Assembly (NCBI GenBank): GCA_025558095.1
Contig: JAIVFI010000034.1
Coordinates: forward strand, 124,001-188,000
Origin: Hyaloraphidium curvatum
Taxonomy: Eukaryota; Monoblepharomycota; Hyaloraphidiomycetes; Hyaloraphidiales; Hyaloraphidiaceae
DNA length: 64,000 bases
Direction of reading: 5' to 3'
The position numbers were made by a program, and so were the translations under genes. The notes under the pieces are model-generated. The model was not told where the DNA came from. It made no database searches and was given only the letters and a program-made list of their open reading frames with translations. Below, piece by piece: positions 62,830 to 64,000 of this stretch (positions within the stretch are counted from its first letter, which is position 1; each line of letters starts with the position of its first letter).

Positions 62830-64000
62830 ATGCCCTCCTCCGACGGCACCACTCCCGAGCGATCTCCTTGTGCGCCCCGCGAGTCGCGGTGCGGCCCCTG
62901 GGCGGCGATGGCGCGGCGGCTGCCCGCGGTGCTGGCGGTGCTCCTGCTCGCTGCCGGGGCGGCGGGCGCCTCCGCGCCGTACACGCCTGCGGTCAAGGCG
63001 GCGGCGACCGTGCGGATGCTGGGCGGGCCGAAGCCTGCGGCGGGCGACGACTGGCTGCAGTGCGCCGAGCTGCGGCCCGAGCTGCGGCACTCCTCGGCCG
63101 GCGCTTCCTGGGAGGCGCGACTCGACGTCGCGGGCGGCCGCGTGGTGCGGTGGGCGGCCGACGCCGTGCGGAACACGCCGCCCGCCTTCCGCGCCGCCGA
63201 GGCGCCCGCGGACGACGACGCGCCGGCCGGCCTGGTCGACGAGCGCGCAGGCAAGGCCCGCCCGCCCGAGCGCCACGCCTACGTGCTCTCCGGGGACTTT
63301 GAGCACGCGGCAGACGGGGACGCGCTGCCGCCCGTGCAGTTCTGCGTGCAGTACCGCGTGCGCTGGGCGTCGGCCGTGCAGCTGTTCGTGCTGCCCGCCG
63401 GCAACGCGCCCGAGGGCGACGACGTGCGCTACCTGGCCGCGGACGGCCGCGCCTTCTCGCTCGACGCAGAGCCCACGCCCTCCTCCGACGGCGCGCAGCC
63501 CGCAGCGCACCTCATCCGCATGCGCCAGAACGGCGGCGGCGGCTTCAGCTTCGTCAAGAACTTTGACGAGGGCTTCTGCCGCTGCCTGTCCGGCGTCAGC
63601 GGCGGCTTCCAGTACGACGTGCAGGGCGGGCGCACCTCAAAGACCATGACCACCACGTCGCGCACTCGCACGTCGACCTCGGTCACAAACACACGCACCA
63701 CCACCACCAAGCCGCGCCCGTCGCCGACCTCGGTCATCGCCGGCCGCATCTACATCGACTCGAACGGCAACGGCATCTACGACGACGGAGGTGAGTGTAC
63801 TGGCCTCCCTGCTCCGCATCCCGCCTCACTCCCTACCCGCCATTCCAGAGCTCGGCATCGCCAACGTCGCCGTCTCCCTCACCGGCACCGACGCCCGCGG
63901 CGCCGCCACCAACCTGACCGTCTTCTCCGACCCCGACGGCCTCTACTCCTTCACCGACCTCTGGGGCACCAGCACGGGCTTCACCATCACCGAGACCCAG
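62830..64000 (+). CDS. Secreted surface protein with SdrD B-like repeat, 5' part
   Basis: Exons 62830-63790 and 63849 to beyond the window end. The first ATG is at 62830, but ATG 62908 gives a classic signal peptide (MARRLPAVLAVLLLAAGAAG); the start is undecided. The N-terminal domain has WLQC, VQFCVQY, VRWASAVQLF and GFCRC, matching the pattern of the 43.6-kb protein. A Thr/Arg stalk follows (TTTSRTRTSTSVTNTRTTTT). Then comes IAGRIYIDSNGNGIYDDG joined by the intron to ELGIANVAVSLTGTD and FSDPDGLYSFTDL, the calcium-binding SdrD B-like/Cna-B fold best known from bacterial surface proteins. Such repeats act as stiff stalks. The gene runs off the window, so the number of repeats and the anchor are unknown. 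Confidence 0.82.
   Translation, partial: MPSSDGTTPERSPCAPRESRCGPWAAMARRLPAVLAVLLLAAGAAGASAPYTPAVKAAATVRMLGGPKPAAGDDWLQCAELRPELRHSSAGASWEARLDVAGGRVVRWAADAVRNTPPAFRAAEAPADDDAPAGLVDERAGKARPPERHAYVLSGDFEHAADGDALPPVQFCVQYRVRWASAVQLFVLPAGNAPEGDDVRYLAADGRAFSLDAEPTPSSDGAQPAAHLIRMRQNGGGGFSFVKNFDEGFCRCLSGVSGGFQYDVQGGRTSKTMTTTSRTRTSTSVTNTRTTTTKPRPSPTSVIAGRIYIDSNGNGIYDDGGECTGLPAPHPASLPTRHSRARHRQRRRLPHRHRRPRRRHQPDRLLRPRRPLLLHRPLGHQHGLHHHRDP

Overview
The window is eukaryotic nuclear DNA, very GC-rich and densely coded, with short spliceosomal introns (mostly 40-85 nt). It is most likely from a fungus. Supporting signs are a membrane-anchored chitin deacetylase with hevein-type chitin-binding modules, a protein with the fungal transcription-factor middle region, a hybrid histidine kinase, panB, and Thr/Ser-rich secreted proteins. 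I cannot fix the lineage. A zoosporic (chytrid-like) or high-GC basidiomycetous fungus would both fit. Exon-intron models were built by hand from reading-frame continuity, GT/AG borders and family motifs. For most multi-exon genes the exon lengths sum to an intact frame.

Layout. 0-6.4 kb: the 3' end of an unknown gene, a transcription-factor-like protein, a convergent acetyl-CoA acetyltransferase and a cupin protein. Between the factor and the thiolase lies an inverted, decayed copy of their shared 3' junction. 6.4-14.3 kb: a gene-poor stretch, the chitin deacetylase, a doubtful small gene, a GNAT acetyltransferase, and a single-pass membrane protein with a LEA-like tail. 14.5-26.8 kb: two monocarboxylate-porter-type MFS paralogues flanking a PAS hybrid histidine kinase, ketopantoate hydroxymethyltransferase (panB) and a class-3 lipase. 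27-35.4 kb: an LRAT-like protein, a medium-chain reductase, an unknown coiled-coil protein, a Deg9-like serine protease and an epoxide hydrolase. 35.7-64 kb: a region of surface or secreted protein genes interleaved with a sulfatase, an SDR, a PhyH-type dioxygenase, an FtsJ-like methyltransferase, two Baeyer-Villiger-type monooxygenases, a small-molecule-kinase-like protein, a MATE transporter and a class-3 lipase fused to a P-loop GTPase-like domain.

The most interesting parts are in the right half. A roughly 2.3-kb unit carrying a type I membrane protein occurs twice in inverted orientation (about 35.7-38.0 and 59.8-62.1 kb), near-identical even in introns but diverged at its edges. That unit and two other surface-protein genes (43.6 kb and 62.8 kb) share GTAGGGAC/GTCCCTAC octamers just upstream of their start codons, which suggests co-regulation. 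The 43.6-kb and 62.8-kb proteins also share an apparently unnamed cysteine-bearing N-terminal domain ahead of a Thr-rich stalk. The lipase-GTPase fusion at 55.4-57.7 kb is an architecture I do not recognise.

Functionally, many genes deal with small-molecule oxidation and detoxification (monooxygenases, epoxide hydrolase, reductases, sulfatase, MATE, GNAT, MFS porters) and with the cell surface (chitin deacetylase, Thr-rich proteins). Orientation is mixed, and nothing proves that these genes form one pathway.
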